NCBI GenBank assembly: GCA_963708795.1
Contig: CAVPUH010000009.1
Span: 186,001 to 250,000 of the forward strand
Direction: 5' to 3'
Origin: DAIQRJ01 sp963708795
GTDB taxonomy: Bacteria > Actinomycetota > Actinomycetes > Propionibacteriales > DAIQRJ01
DNA: 64,000 bases
Part shown: in pieces, positions 36,015 to 46,852 of the stretch
Position numbering within the stretch: the first letter of the stretch is position 1
Layout of the letters: each line of letters starts with the position of its first letter
Notes under the pieces: generated by a model
What the model was told of the DNA's origin: nothing
What the model saw: the letters and a program-made list of their open reading frames with translations, nothing else
Databases searched by the model: none
Translations under genes and position numbers: made by a program

Positions 36015-38354
36015 TCAGCCCGCGGCCGAGGTCGTCGACACGTCGGGCTCGGGGCGGAGCGATTCGAGCACGTCGTCGACGAGAGCGGTCGCCCGCGCGG
36101 CGCTCAGCGGCTCGCCCTCGTCGTCGGTCAGGTAGAACACGTCGACCGCCTGCGCGCCCAGTGTCGCGACGTGCGCCGAACGGACGTCGGCGCCGCCCGC
36201 GGCGAGCGTGCGGCAGACCCGGTGCAGCAACCCCGGCCGGTCCGGTGCCCGCACCTCGAGGACCGTGGCAGTGTCGGAGGCGTCGGGGACCAGGCTGACG
36301 TGCGGAGCGAACCGGTGCGCGCCGGTCATCGCCGCGTCCCGGCGCGACAGGCGTCCCGCCACCGTTCCCCCGTCGTCGCGCAGGGCGACCGCGATGCGCT
36401 CCCGCAACAGCACCGGGTCGATCGACGGCGCACCCGACACGAGCCACTCCGACACCCCGACGTCGCCGGCGGGATAGACCGAGGCCTGCCGGACGGACAG
36501 GCGGTCCAGTGCGAGCACCCCGGCCACGGTGCCGAGCACGCCGATCCGGTCGGGAACCGCCACGACGAGGCGCGCGAGGTCACCTTCGGGCTGCACCCGG
36601 ACGCCGACACCGGACGGCCGTTCCGGAATCTCGATCTCCATCCCCCTCGGGGCGGGCAGGACGCCGCTGGTCAGGTTGGCGCGGATGCGCCGGACGAGCG
36701 CGGTGATGAGGGCGAACCGCCAGGCGCTCGAGGCGGCCGGACCGGTGGCCCGGGCATCCGCCAGCGTGAGCGACTCGAGCATGTCGAGGGTGTCGACGTC
36801 CCGGACGGCAGCCATGGCCGCCTCGACGGTCGACGGGTCGTCGGCGTCCCGGGTCGTCGCCACCTGAGCCAGCAGCAGGTGGTGGCGCACCAATCGCTCG
36901 ATCCGGGCGGCGTCCGACTCCTCGAAGCCCCATCGACGCGCGACCTCGAACGCGATCGGAGCGCCGATGCTGCTGTGGTCGGAGTCGAGCTCGTCGCCTT
37001 CGCGCGCCGGCCCCTTCCCGATGTCGTGCAACAGGCTCGCGACGACGAGGATGTCCGGACGCCGCACCGACTGCTGGTCCGCCGCGACTCGCAGGCAGGA
37101 CTCGATGAGGTGCCGGTCGACGGTGAAGCGGTGCACCGGCGACTGGGGCGGCAGCATCCGGACCCGGTCCCATTCGGGGAGCCACCGCGTGATCACACCG
37201 GCCTGGTCGAGCGCTTCCCAGACGTCCGGGAGGCCGGCGCCGCTTCCGAGCAGGGCACAGATCAACCTCCGCGCCTCCGCGGGCCACGGTTCCGGGATCG
37301 CCGCGCCGGTCCGGGCCAGGCGCACGCAGACGGCGTCGGAGAGCGGGAGCTTCGCGTTGGCCGCCGCACTCGCCGCCCGGAGCCCGAGGAGCGGGTCGGT
37401 CTCCGGGGTCGCGTCGGGGTAGAGCACGACCTCGCCGCCGACGACGCCGACACCCGGGGCGAGCGGCTGGAGGACAGGTCCCGCCGGCCGGCCGGCACCT
37501 CCGGTCACGACGCGGCGCATCGGGCGTCGCGGCGCGGCGAGCAACGAGTCGACGCGCCGCCAGGCGGTGTTCGACACGTGCGCGAGGCTGCGGCCGGCGG
37601 TGTAGACGTCGCGCAGCAGCGCCTCGCGATCGGGTAGCCCGAGGATGCGGGCGACGTCGGGCCCCACGTCCGCGATCAGCTTGTCGTTCCCGCGGCCGGT
37701 GGCGAGGTGGAGCGCGTCGCGGATGTCGAGCAGCCGTTCGCGCGCCGGCTCCACGACCTGGTGGGGGACGTCCACCAGCCAGGACTGCACCAGCGCCCGC
37801 AGGGCCGTGGCGTCCCGGAGCCCGCCGTACGCCTCCTTGAGGTCGGGTTCGGCCAGGTGCGCGAGCTCGCCGACGAGGTTCGCTCGCGCCCGCACGGATT
37901 CCCGCAGCTCGGGCAACCGGTTGCGGGCGCGCCGCCGCCAGTCGGTCGTCACGGCGGTGCGGAGTTCCACTGTGAGCTCGGGGTGTCCGGTGACATGACG
38001 CGCATCCAGCAGGCTCATCGCGGTGCGGACGTCCTGCTCCGCGTTCGCGACGGCCTGGTCGACGGTGCGAACCGAGTGGTCGAGCTTGTAGCCGGCGTCC
38101 CAGAGCGGGTACCAGAGTGCCGAGGCGAGCTCCGCGACCCCGTCGGCGTCGGCGGTGTGGAGGAGGACCAGGTCGAGGTCGCTGCCGACCGAGAGGTCGC
38201 GGCGGCCGTAGCCGCCCAGACCGACGAGTGCGAACGACCGCGCGGGCAGGCCCAGCTCGGCCCGTGCCGCTCCGAAGAGCCGGTCGAGCAGTCCGTCGGC
38301 CGCGTCCGAGCGACGATGGCGCGCATCCGGTCCGACCGCGTCACGATCGCTCAC
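36015..38354 (-). CDS. glnD: PII uridylyl/adenylyl-transferase GlnD
   Basis: Modifies PII in response to nitrogen status; in actinomycetes it acts as an adenylyltransferase on GlnK Y51. About 779 residues. Order: nucleotidyltransferase (LGGYGRRDLSVGSDLDL), helical linker, HD domain (LLHDIGKGPAREGDELDSDHS), then two ACT domains (AVPDRIGVLGTVAGVLA; RAPDRPGLLHRVCRTLA). GTG 38354 is preferred (AAGGGGG 5 nt upstream); ATG 38408 is an alternative but nearly abuts the palindromic terminator. It is separated from amtB-glnB by that terminator. Confidence 0.93.
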   Translation of the reverse strand: MSDRDAVGPDARHRRSDAADGLLDRLFGAARAELGLPARSFALVGLGGYGRRDLSVGSDLDLVLLHTADADGVAELASALWYPLWDAGYKLDHSVRTVDQAVANAEQDVRTAMSLLDARHVTGHPELTVELRTAVTTDWRRRARNRLPELRESVRARANLVGELAHLAEPDLKEAYGGLRDATALRALVQSWLVDVPHQVVEPARERLLDIRDALHLATGRGNDKLIADVGPDVARILGLPDREALLRDVYTAGRSLAHVSNTAWRRVDSLLAAPRRPMRRVVTGGAGRPAGPVLQPLAPGVGVVGGEVVLYPDATPETDPLLGLRAASAAANAKLPLSDAVCVRLARTGAAIPEPWPAEARRLICALLGSGAGLPDVWEALDQAGVITRWLPEWDRVRMLPPQSPVHRFTVDRHLIESCLRVAADQQSVRRPDILVVASLLHDIGKGPAREGDELDSDHSSIGAPIAFEVARRWGFEESDAARIERLVRHHLLLAQVATTRDADDPSTVEAAMAAVRDVDTLDMLESLTLADARATGPAASSAWRFALITALVRRIRANLTSGVLPAPRGMEIEIPERPSGVGVRVQPEGDLARLVVAVPDRIGVLGTVAGVLALDRLSVRQASVYPAGDVGVSEWLVSGAPSIDPVLLRERIAVALRDDGGTVAGRLSRRDAAMTGAHRFAPHVSLVPDASDTATVLEVRAPDRPGLLHRVCRTLAAGGADVRSAHVATLGAQAVDVFYLTDDEGEPLSAARATALVDDVLESLRPEPDVSTTSAAG

Positions 38355-38426
38355 GTCGTCCCCCTTCGTCGTCGCCGAACTCTCGTCCGGGCGATCGGTG
38401 TACTCCATCGCTCCCCTTGTACGGCA

Positions 38427-38462
38427 ATGCTCCCGTCCGGGCGATCGCCCGGACGGGAGCAT
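38427..38462. terminator. 36-bp perfect palindrome between glnB and glnD
   Basis: Every base of 38427-38462 pairs with its partner; the arms begin ATGCTCCCGTCCGGGCG. It lies 15 bp past the glnB stop and would fold into a very stable hairpin, so transcription of amtB-glnB probably ends or is attenuated here before glnD. A 14-bp copy of one arm, CGTCCGGGCGATCG, recurs at 38384-38397. Confidence 0.75.
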
Positions 38463-38476
38463 CGTGACCGCGATGG

Positions 38477-38811
38477 TTACAGCGCTGCCGAGTCCCGCTC
38501 TCCGGTGCGGACCCGCACCAGCGTCTCGACCGGGATCACCCACGCCTTGCCGTCACCGATCTTGCCGGTGGTGGCGGCCTTGACGAGGATGTCGAGGACG
38601 TCGCTCGCGTCGCTGTCGTCGACGACGACCTCCAGACGGACCTTCGGCACGAGGTCGACCTCGTACTCGGCACCGCGGTAGACCTCGGTGTGGCCCTTCT
38701 GGCGGCCGTAGCCGCTTGCCTCGGAGACCGTCATGCCGGCCACTCCGAATGTTTCCAGTGCCGAGCGGACGTCGCCCAGCTTGTGCGGCTTGATCACCGC
38801 GGTGACGAGCT

Positions 38812-38815
<4 letters not shown>
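38477..38815 (-). CDS. glnB: Nitrogen regulatory protein PII (GlnB/GlnK)
   Basis: Trimeric sensor of ATP/ADP and 2-oxoglutarate that plugs AmtB. 112 residues, standard. T-loop GHTEVYRGAEYEVDLVPK contains Tyr51, the modification site; KPHKLGDVRSAL and the C-terminal KIGDGKAWVIPVE fit. ATG 38815 overlaps the amtB stop (ATGA), so transporter and sensor are translationally coupled. Confidence 0.97.
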
Positions 38816-40203
<1,388 letters not shown>

Positions 40204-40339
40204 GGAGCCTCCTCGAACGAGGGTGGTTCTAACGGACAAGGGTTCGGGGCGCGCGTTCGCGGGGCGAACGAACCCGAGGCGACGGTGACCCGGTTGCATG
40301 GAGAGTGACCGGGACGTGTTGCGTCTGGTGATCGGACAT

Positions 40340-40355
40340 GTTTCCGACGTGTGAA
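40340..40355 (-). promoter_or_regulatory. Candidate GlnR-binding site upstream of amtB
   Basis: On the minus strand this reads TTCAC-ACGTCG-GAAAC. It resembles the actinomycete GlnR box (GTnAC-n6-GAAAC) apart from T for the first G. A looser second pair, ATCAC...CAACA, follows with one base of extra spacing. It is 137 bp upstream of the amtB ATG in the gap to the divergent VOC gene, where GlnR sites occur in Streptomyces amtB. Confidence 0.5.
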
Positions 40356-40477
40356 CTGTCGGGCTCACGCCTGCGCATCGCCGGGAGCCTGTCGGGCATG
40401 CCCGGCATGTCCAGATCGTCGTGTCAGCACAGCGAAATCGCTCGACAACGGTGCGTGCCCGAGGGGAGCATCCGGCC

Positions 40478-40882
40478 ATGAGCAGCCGCGTGTCCCACAC
40501 CTCGTTCGACGCCCTCGACTCCTACGCCCAGTCGGTCTTCTGGTGCGCGGTCCTCGACTATCGCGAAGATCCCGACGACCCGAATCTCCCCGGCCACGAG
40601 GAGTGCATGATCTTCTCCGCCGACGGCTCGCACCGGCTCCTGTTCATCGAGGTCCCGGACACCAAGCAGGTGAAGAACCGCGTCCACCTCGACCTATCCC
40701 CCACCGACCGGACGCGGGACGAGGAGCTCGGGCGGCTGCTCGACCTCGGCGCCACCGAGGTGGCCGACCGGCGCAACCCCGACGGCACCGGATGGGTGGT
40801 GCTGGCCGATCCGGAGGGCAACGAGTTCTGCATCCTGCGCAGCCAGGCCGAGCGCGACGCGGCGGCCGCAGCGGCCGGTTGA
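40478..40882 (+). CDS. VOC (glyoxalase-like) family protein
   Basis: 134 residues from ATG 40478 with GGGGAG upstream. One vicinal-oxygen-chelate module pair: SHTSFDALDSYAQSVFWCAVLDY, LLFIEVPD, KNRVHLDLSPTD (metal-site His and Asp), LADPEGNEFCIL at the C-terminus. Reaction unknown; small VOC proteins of this kind are common in actinomycetes. It is divergent from amtB, but no nitrogen link can be shown. Confidence 0.85.
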   Translation: MSSRVSHTSFDALDSYAQSVFWCAVLDYREDPDDPNLPGHEECMIFSADGSHRLLFIEVPDTKQVKNRVHLDLSPTDRTRDEELGRLLDLGATEVADRRNPDGTGWVVLADPEGNEFCILRSQAERDAAAAAAG

Positions 40883-40902
40883 GATCGGGCGCGAGCCCGA
40901 TC
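40883..40902. terminator. Bidirectional terminator between the VOC gene and ftsY
   Basis: Perfect 8-bp stem, GATCGGGC-GCGA-GCCCGATC, starting directly after the VOC stop codon and 16 bp from the convergent ftsY stop. It can serve both genes. Confidence 0.75.
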
Positions 40903-40918
40903 GGCGAGGCGGTGCCGG

Positions 40919-42124
40919 TCAGTCGAGCAACGCGTCCACGAAGTCGGCGGGGACGAACGGCGCCAGGTCGTCCACCCCTTCGCCCAGACCGATGAGCTTC
41001 ACGGGCACTCCGAGCTCCTTCTGGACGGCGAACACGATGCCGCCCTTGGCCGTGCCGTCGAGCTTCGTCAGCACGACGCCGGTGACGTCGACGACCTCAC
41101 CGAACACCCGGGCCTGGACGAGCCCGTTCTGCCCGGTGGTCGCGTCCAGCACGAGCAGCACCTCGGTCACCGGCGCGAGCTTCTCGACCACCCGCTTGAT
41201 CTTCCCGAGCTCGTCCATCAGGCCGGCCTTGGTGTGCAGGCGGCCGGCGGTGTCCACGAGGACGGCATCGGACTCGCCCTCGATCCCCGCCCGGACGGCG
41301 TCGAACGCCACACTCGCCGGGTCGCCGCCCTCGGGCCCGCGGACGACCGGCACGCCGACACGGTCGGCCCACGTGGTCAGCTGGTCGGCGGCGGCGGCCC
41401 GGAAGGTGTCCGCGGCGGCGAGGACGACGTCCCGATCGTCGGCGACCAGCACCCGGGCCAGCTTGCCGACGGTCGTCGTCTTGCCGGTGCCGTTGACGCC
41501 GACCACGAGCACGACCGCAGGCTTGGCGGCGTCTCGCGCCGTACGCAGTGAACGGTCGACCTGCGGGTCGAGCGCCGCGACGAGTTCCTCCCGCATGGCC
41601 GATCGGATGCCGTCGGTGCTCGCGATGCCCTCGACGCGGACCCGCTGACGCAGGGCGTCGACGATCGCGGTGCTCTGGGCGACGCCGACGTCGGCGGTGA
41701 TGAGCGTCTCTTCGAGATCGTCCCAGGTCTCGTCGTCGATCCGGTCCCTCGACAAGAGCAACAACAGCCCGCGGCCCAGGGCGGTCTGGGACCCGGCCAG
41801 CCGGCTGCGCAGGCGGGTCCAGCGGTCGGCCGGCTTCTCGGGACGCTCGACGGTCGTGACCTCGGGCTCGACGAGCTCGTCCGGGGCCGGCTCGGGCTCG
41901 AGCAGCTCGTCGAGGCTCGCGGTGGCGGCCGGCGCATCGGTCGCACTCGCGGCGACGTCGTCGAGCTCGGCCGTGGACCCGGGGGATCCGGGCGCCAGCG
42001 CGGCCGTGTCGTCCGGCCTGCGGTCCAGCTCTCGCCGCGACGACCGGGCCACCACGAGCCCGATGCCGACGCCGGCGAGGAGCAGCGCGATGATCCCGAT
42101 GGTGATCCAGAAAGTCGTTGTCAC
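40919..42124 (-). CDS. ftsY: SRP receptor FtsY
   Basis: GTPase that docks Ffh at the membrane. 401 residues from GTG 42124. Unlike E. coli FtsY it begins with a transmembrane helix (WITIGIIALLLAGVGIGLVV), then an acidic A-domain (about 35-105), then NG: GVNGTGKTTTVGKLARV, AADTFRAAAADQL, VDTAGRLHTKAGLM, LTKLDGTAKGG. The start codon lacks a clear ribosome site; GTG 42145 is an alternative in the same frame. Confidence 0.95.
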   Translation of the reverse strand: MTTTFWITIGIIALLLAGVGIGLVVARSSRRELDRRPDDTAALAPGSPGSTAELDDVAASATDAPAATASLDELLEPEPAPDELVEPEVTTVERPEKPADRWTRLRSRLAGSQTALGRGLLLLLSRDRIDDETWDDLEETLITADVGVAQSTAIVDALRQRVRVEGIASTDGIRSAMREELVAALDPQVDRSLRTARDAAKPAVVLVVGVNGTGKTTTVGKLARVLVADDRDVVLAAADTFRAAAADQLTTWADRVGVPVVRGPEGGDPASVAFDAVRAGIEGESDAVLVDTAGRLHTKAGLMDELGKIKRVVEKLAPVTEVLLVLDATTGQNGLVQARVFGEVVDVTGVVLTKLDGTAKGGIVFAVQKELGVPVKLIGLGEGVDDLAPFVPADFVDALLD

Positions 42125-42145
42125 GGCCGAGAGTCTCGCAGACAC

Positions 42146-42163
42146 GATCGGTTCGAGCCGATC
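42146..42163. terminator. Small hairpin between cydC and ftsY
   Basis: GATCGG-TTCGAG-CCGATC, a perfect 6-bp stem, in the 82-bp gap after the cydC stop. It may end the cyd operon. It lacks a T-run. Confidence 0.35.
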
Positions 42164-42206
42164 CCGACCGCCGGCGCGGGCCGGTGCCGGGCCCGCGACT
42201 CCGGCC

Positions 42207-44000
42207 TCAGCCGTCCCCGACGGTCACGAGCGGGTCGGGACCCATCAGGTCCGCGAACGGGCCGGGCCGCGCGGCCAGCTCGGCGTACGTCCCCCGGTCG
42301 ACGACGGTCCCAGCGTCGATCACGAGGACCTCGTCGCAAGCCGCCAACCCGTGCCGGGCATGGGTGATCAGGAGAACCGAGCGGTCCGATGTCTCTCTGA
42401 GCAGGTCGCCCAGCAGCGAAGACGCCGCGTCCGGGTCGAGGTGCTCCGCAGGCTCGTCGAACACGAGAACGGGATGATCCGAGAGCAGCAGCCGGGCCAG
42501 CCCCAGGCGTTGGCGCTCACCACCCGACATCGCCCGTCCGTCGGTCCCGAGCGGGGTGTCGAGCCCGCGCGGGAGCGACCCGAGCCAGCCGTCCAGGCCG
42601 ACGCGGCCGAGAACCGCTCGCAACTGCTCCGGTGAGGCCGCCGGGTCGGCCGGTCGGAGGTTCTCGGTGACGGTCGTGTCGAAGACGTGGGCGTCCTGAG
42701 TCTGGAGCCCGATGATGCGTCGGACGTCGTCGGCGGCGAGCGCAGCAACGTCCACGCCGTCGACCTCGAACGTCCCGCCGGTGGTGTCGAGGAAGCGTTC
42801 GAGCACCATCGCCAGGGTCGACTTGCCGGCGCCACTGCGTCCGACGACGCCGACACGTCGAGTGCCACCGAGGTCGAGGTCGATGCCGCGGATGCCGGCC
42901 GCAGGGTCGTCTCGGGCGTCGGGTCTTCCCGGCCAGAACGCCGACACGTCCCGCAGCCGGATCCGATGCGCGCCGTCGCCGGCGCCGTCGGTCGCCTGAT
43001 CCAGGTGAGCGCGGACGCCGGGAGCGGGCTCGGGCACCGGCTCGGGAAGTCGGTCGAGTTCGGACAGCCGGCGAAGGGACGATCTGACCTGCTGCCATCG
43101 CGCCACGGCCGGCGAGACCTGGCCGACGACCTCCTGGAGCGCGACCGGTAGCAGGACGACGACCCCGAGTTCGACGGCGGCCAACGTCCCGGCCGCCACC
43201 GCCTCGGCACCGACGAGAAGCTGGGCGATGGTCGTACCTCCGACCACCAGGACCCCCATCGCCGTCGCGAACGCGTCCACTCCCACGCCGCGCCGTTGCG
43301 CCACGGCGAGGTCGGCATCGGCCGCCATGACGGCGTCCACCCCGGCGCCCGAGACTCCGTAGACACGGAGTTCGGCGGCCGCGGCCAGGTTCTCGGCCAC
43401 GACGGCTGCCATCGCACCGCGAGCCGGCGCGACACTCGACTGGGCCCGTCCTCCCCGACGGGCTGTCACGACGGGAAGCACCACCCCGGTGAGGACGACC
43501 GAGATCGCGAGTACGACGCCACTCGCCGGGAGCAGCAGCCAGCTCGCCCCGACCGCCGCCAGCGCGACCGCGCCGGCCGCGACGATCGGCACGGTGACCC
43601 GGACACTCAGGTCGACGACCGCGTCCGTGTCGGTGACCGCGCGGGCGATCACGTCACCGCTGCGTGCCGCGCTGCCACCGAGGAGCCGGATGCCGCCGGG
43701 ATAGAGGCGCTCCCACCGTCGGTAGACCTCGATCCGGACGTCGCCGAGCATCCGCAGGGCGGCGCTGTGGCCGACGAGCCGCTCGCCGTAGCGGAACACC
43801 GCCTTCCCGATGCCGAACGCCCGGACCAGGACGATCGCCACCATGAGGTAGAGCACGGGCGGCTGTTCGGCTGCCCGCGCGAGGAGCCAGGCCGACACCG
43901 CCACCAGCGCCACGCCGCTGCCGGCCGCCAGCACGCCGAGGCAGACCGCGAGGGCCAGCGACGGTGCCGCTCGCCTCGCCGGCACTCCCAGGACGCTCAC
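42207..44000 (-). CDS. cydC: Thiol reductant ABC exporter subunit CydC
   Basis: With CydD it exports cysteine/glutathione-type thiols needed to assemble cytochrome bd. 597 residues: about six membrane helices (first SLALAVCLGVLAAGSGVALV; VLYLMVAIVLVRAFGIGKAV) and an ABC domain with Walker A GRSGAGKSTLAMVLE, signature MSGGERQRLGLA, Walker B VLVFDEPAEHLD. GTG 44000 lies 7 bp past the cydD stop. Last gene of cydABDC. Confidence 0.92.
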   Translation of the reverse strand: MSVLGVPARRAAPSLALAVCLGVLAAGSGVALVAVSAWLLARAAEQPPVLYLMVAIVLVRAFGIGKAVFRYGERLVGHSAALRMLGDVRIEVYRRWERLYPGGIRLLGGSAARSGDVIARAVTDTDAVVDLSVRVTVPIVAAGAVALAAVGASWLLLPASGVVLAISVVLTGVVLPVVTARRGGRAQSSVAPARGAMAAVVAENLAAAAELRVYGVSGAGVDAVMAADADLAVAQRRGVGVDAFATAMGVLVVGGTTIAQLLVGAEAVAAGTLAAVELGVVVLLPVALQEVVGQVSPAVARWQQVRSSLRRLSELDRLPEPVPEPAPGVRAHLDQATDGAGDGAHRIRLRDVSAFWPGRPDARDDPAAGIRGIDLDLGGTRRVGVVGRSGAGKSTLAMVLERFLDTTGGTFEVDGVDVAALAADDVRRIIGLQTQDAHVFDTTVTENLRPADPAASPEQLRAVLGRVGLDGWLGSLPRGLDTPLGTDGRAMSGGERQRLGLARLLLSDHPVLVFDEPAEHLDPDAASSLLGDLLRETSDRSVLLITHARHGLAACDEVLVIDAGTVVDRGTYAELAARPGPFADLMGPDPLVTVGDG

Positions 44001-44007
44001 CCGAGCA

Positions 44008-45772
44008 TCACGGTGACATCACCGATGCCGCCACGTCGGTGCTGTCGGGCACCGTCGCCCCGACCACGGCCGGCCGCGCCACCGGCTCGGGCAGCCGGAC
44101 CACGCGATCGGCGGAGGACGCCGTGCTCGCGCGATGCGTCACCATCAGGACGCTCCGGCGCTTGGTCCCAGCAGCCGTCATGCCGGTGATCGCGCGGCGG
44201 ACGACGAGCTCCTCCGTCACCGGGTCGAGACCTGCGGTCGGTTCGTCGACGACGAGCAACCACGCTCCACCGACCTCGAGTCGAGCCAATGCACGCGCGA
44301 GCCCGATCCGCCGCCGCTCGCCCACGGACAACCCCTCGCCGCGCTCGCCCACTGCTCGCGCCGGCTCCAGCCCGGCCGCACCGGCCTGCTCCAGTGCGGT
44401 GAGCACGTCGGCGTCCGAGGCCTCCGGTGCCCCCAACCGGACGTTGTCGGCCACCGTTCCCGCGAGCAGCGTCGGGTGTTGCGCGAGCCACGCGATGCTC
44501 CGGTGCCAGGCGTCGAGCTCGAGTTCTGCGCACGTCCCGGCCACCGACCCGGACACTGCCCAGGTCCGGGTCGATGAGTCCGAGCAGGATCGCGACGGCG
44601 GTCGACTTGCCCGACCCGCTCGCGCCCGTCAACGCGACGATCTCGCCCGGCTCGAGCGTGAAGGTCAGATCGTCGACGGCTCGCACCGATCGCTCCGGGT
44701 AGGTGAAACAGACGTGGTCGAAGGTCACCGGAGCGACCGGCTCGGGCCCGGGCCGTGGCACGTCGTCCCCGTCCGGCGTGGTCCCACCCGCGCGGCGGCC
44801 GGCCGGCCGGTGGGATACCGGAGCCGCGTCGAGGATCTCGAACGACCGTTCGGCGACGGCGATGCCGGCCGCACTCTCGTGGTAATGGATGCCCACGGCC
44901 CGGACCGGCAGGAACACCTCGGGCGCGAGCAGCAGCACGAAGAACGCCGTCTCGAGGGACAGGCCCCCGTCGAGCAGCCGCAGCCCGATGCCCACGGCGA
45001 CCAGCGCGACGGCCAGCGTGGACCCCAGCTCCAGCACGAGCGCCGAGCAGAACGCGAGCCGCAGCGTGCTGACTGTCTCGGTCCGGTAGGCGTCGTTCGT
45101 CCGCCGGAGACCCTCGACCTGTGCGCGCGCCCGGCCGAACACCTTCAGCGTCGGCAGGCCTGCCAGGAGGTCCGTGTAGTGGTGGGCGAGTCGGGCCAGC
45201 GAGCGCCAACTCCGACGTTCGCGCTCGCGGGTGGCCATCCCGATCAGCACCATGAACAGCGGGATCAGCGGGAGCGTGATGCCGATGACGATCGCGGAGG
45301 TGACGTCGGCGCCGAGAATGGCCAGACCGACGACCAGCGGCACGACGACGGCGGCGACCAGCTGCGGGAGGTACCTGGTGAAGTAGCCGTCGAGCCCGTC
45401 GAGACCGCGTGCCAGCAGGACCGTCAGCTCGGGTGCGTCCGCGGGTCCGCTTCCCGGATCCTCGTGCAGCACCCGCGTCGCGATCGCGGCACGCAGGGTG
45501 GACTTCGCCCGGCGGGCCGTGGACCCCGAGGTCGTCGTCACGATCCACGCGAGCACCGCCCGGGCGGCGACGATCAGGAGAAGCGCGGTCACCGGCTGGG
45601 CCAACGCGGTCGGCCGGACGCCGGCCCCGATCGTGCGCGCGAGCGTGCCGGCCAGCACCCGGGCCTGGAGGACCACGAGCAGGCCGACGACCAGCCAGCT
45701 GCCGGCGAGCAGAACCAACTGGAGCCGGACCCTGCGGTCGAGCCGGAGCAGTCGTGCGTCGGGCCTCGCCAT
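44008..45772 (-). CDS. cydD: Thiol reductant ABC exporter subunit CydD (one frame break)
   Basis: Membrane domain with six helices (LVLLAGSWLVVGLLVVLQARV; RYLPQLVAAVVVPLVVGLAI; LAGLPTLKVFGRA) and Walker A GASGSGKSTAVAIL. Near 44535 the frame shifts: VRVGGRDV, then (next frame) AELELDAWHRSIAWLAQHPT, signature LSVGERRRIGLARAL and Walker B WLLVVDEPTAGLD. One extra C after GTG restores a product of about 587 residues. Signature Ser-Val-Gly rather than SGG is seen in this family. ATG 45772 overlaps the cydB stop (TGATG). Confidence 0.88.
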
Positions 45773-46785
45773 CAGTGCGTCGGGAGCGGTTCCGCAGGCG
45801 TGCGCGGCACCGTGATGCGCTTGCGGAACACCCAGTACGTCCACCCCTGGTAGGCGAGGACGACCGGCACGAAGACCAGGGCGACGATCGACATGAATCG
45901 CAGGGTGTACGGCGAGGACGACGCGTTCTCGACGGTGAGCGACATCCCGTCCGCGAGCGTCGTCGGCATCACGTCGGGGAAGAGGGCGACGAACATCGCG
46001 ATCGTCGTGAACGCGATGGCCGCGGCCGTCCCGATGAACGCCCAGCCGTCGCGTTCGGCCCCGATCGCCAGCCAGGCCGCCACATACGAGACGACGGCGA
46101 CCGCGGCCAGCACCACGAAGCCGACGTTCCCGCGGATCGACCCGCTCACGACCAGGAACGCCACCACGAGCACGGCCGACGCCGGGAACAGCTGCCGCGC
46201 GAGCGCATGGGCCCGCACCCGGAGATCGCCGGTGGTCTTCAGAGCGACGAACACCGAACCGTGGACGAGGAAGACCGAGAACAACGCGATGCCGCCGAGC
46301 AACGGGTACGGACGCAGCAGTGTCAGCAGGCTGCCGACGAACTCGCCGTCCGCGTCGATCGGCACGCCGGCCAGGAGATTCGTCAACGCGACACCCCACA
46401 GGATCGCGGGAACGGCCGATCCGAGCACGATCGCCGTGTCCCAACGCGCCCGCCAGACCTCATCGGTGCGCTTGTTGCGGTACTCGATGGCGATGCCGCG
46501 GACGATGAGGGCGAGCAGGATGATCAGCAGGGCGAGGTAGAAGCCGCTGAACATGGTGGCGTACCACTCCGGAAAGGCCGCGAAGGTCGCCCCGCCTGCC
46601 GTGAGGACCCACACCTCGTTGCCGTCCCACACCGGGCCGATCGTGCCGAGCACGGTGCGCCGTTCGGTCTCGTCGCGGCCGAGGATGCGCAACAGCGCGC
46701 CGACACCGAAGTCGAAGCCCTCGAGGACGAAGTACCCCGTCCACAGCACGGCGATCAGGCAGAACCACAGCGTGCTCAGCTCCAT
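45772..46785 (-). CDS. cydB: Cytochrome bd ubiquinol/menaquinol oxidase subunit II
   Basis: 337 residues with eight to nine helices. LWFCLIAVLWTGYFVLEGFDFG is the diagnostic N-terminus; GPVWDGNEVWVLTAGGA and GWTYWVFRKRI near the end are conserved. ATG 46785 is preceded by GGAGGG. It forms the bd oxidase with CydA, a high-affinity non-proton-pumping terminal oxidase in the membrane. Confidence 0.96.
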   Translation of the reverse strand: MELSTLWFCLIAVLWTGYFVLEGFDFGVGALLRILGRDETERRTVLGTIGPVWDGNEVWVLTAGGATFAAFPEWYATMFSGFYLALLIILLALIVRGIAIEYRNKRTDEVWRARWDTAIVLGSAVPAILWGVALTNLLAGVPIDADGEFVGSLLTLLRPYPLLGGIALFSVFLVHGSVFVALKTTGDLRVRAHALARQLFPASAVLVVAFLVVSGSIRGNVGFVVLAAVAVVSYVAAWLAIGAERDGWAFIGTAAAIAFTTIAMFVALFPDVMPTTLADGMSLTVENASSSPYTLRFMSIVALVFVPVVLAYQGWTYWVFRKRITVPRTPAEPLPTH

Positions 46786-46852
46786 CGGTCGTCCCTCCGG
46801 ACTCGCATCGTCGGTGGCCTCCTCGCTCGGTGCGGATGCTGTGGGTGGGGTG

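Noticed and set aside
42146..42163. tRNA-like GGTTCGAGCC sequence
   Set aside because: No acceptor, D or anticodon arms fit around it; it is the loop side of a small hairpin between cydC and ftsY.
43964..45853. Open frame of 629 codons on the plus strand across cydD
   Set aside because: Antisense to cydD, with no ribosome site, no motif and composition typical of a reversed coding strand.
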